The notes under the pieces are model-generated. The model saw only the letters and a list, made by a program, of their open reading frames with translations. It did not search any database and was not told the origin of the DNA. Of a DNA stretch of 64,000 nt, positions 63,991 to 64,000 are shown one piece after another (position 1 is the first letter of the stretch; each line of letters begins with the position of its first letter). The stretch is from Stercorarius parasiticus (lineage: Eukaryota; Chordata; Aves; Charadriiformes; Stercorariidae). Location: positions 641,048 to 705,047 of the forward strand of contig VWZL01000320.1 of NCBI GenBank assembly GCA_013396915.1. The letters run 5' to 3'. Made by a program: the position numbers and the translations under genes.

Positions 63991-64000
63991 GTGAGACATG

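Noticed and set aside
1..64000. CRISPR arrays, bacterial operons, tRNA or rRNA genes, mitochondrial insertions
   Set aside because: None is visible on either strand; the repeats and LTRs show vertebrate (avian) nuclear DNA.

Overview
This is a stretch of avian (bird-type) nuclear DNA. The diagnosis rests on several CR1 non-LTR retrotransposon copies, three of them ending in the CR1-specific 3' tail of ATTCTATG-type octamers, and on long terminal repeats (LTRs) that resemble bird endogenous-retrovirus LTRs. The sequence is AT-rich, with long unique stretches whose frames are closed by frequent stops. That fits an intergenic desert or the interior of very large introns. I recognise no host protein-coding gene, rRNA or tRNA. 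The longest frames outside repeats (about 120 to 132 codons near the right end) are close to what chance gives in this much sequence.

Layout, left to right. Positions 1-14070 are unique non-coding DNA with a few simple repeats; a 13080-13330 segment carries two near-perfect MAF recognition elements. Positions 14141-16905 hold a decayed plus-strand CR1 (endonuclease and reverse transcriptase remnants). Its 3' part is replaced by a minus-strand LTR and its last roughly 40 bp lie beyond that LTR. A second CR1 (minus) lies at 17950-18388. Unique DNA follows to about 32 kb, with one ancient MIR/CORE-SINE-like fragment, then an AAGG microsatellite and a 224-bp pyrimidine tract.

Positions 35109-39078 contain two almost identical 1.59-kb copies plus two 148-bp copies, bounded by single-N joins. 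This pattern is best read as a false duplication with misordered contigs. A third CR1 3' end (plus) lies at 40548-40878 and an ERVL-like LTR (plus) ends at 43990. A fourth and better preserved CR1 (minus, 51972 to about 53553) is broken by a 340-N gap that is too short for the missing sequence. A probable further LTR remnant (minus) lies at about 58282-58545. The window ends on a splice-acceptor-like tract followed by a possible 12-nt microexon.

The only recognisable proteins are CR1 ORF2 remnants. The CR1 copies differ in decay and 3' UTR, which suggests different ages and subfamilies. I did not find an evident new biological system. The most useful observations are the assembly artefact, the CR1/LTR composite, a few candidate regulatory segments, and the microexon candidate at the right edge.
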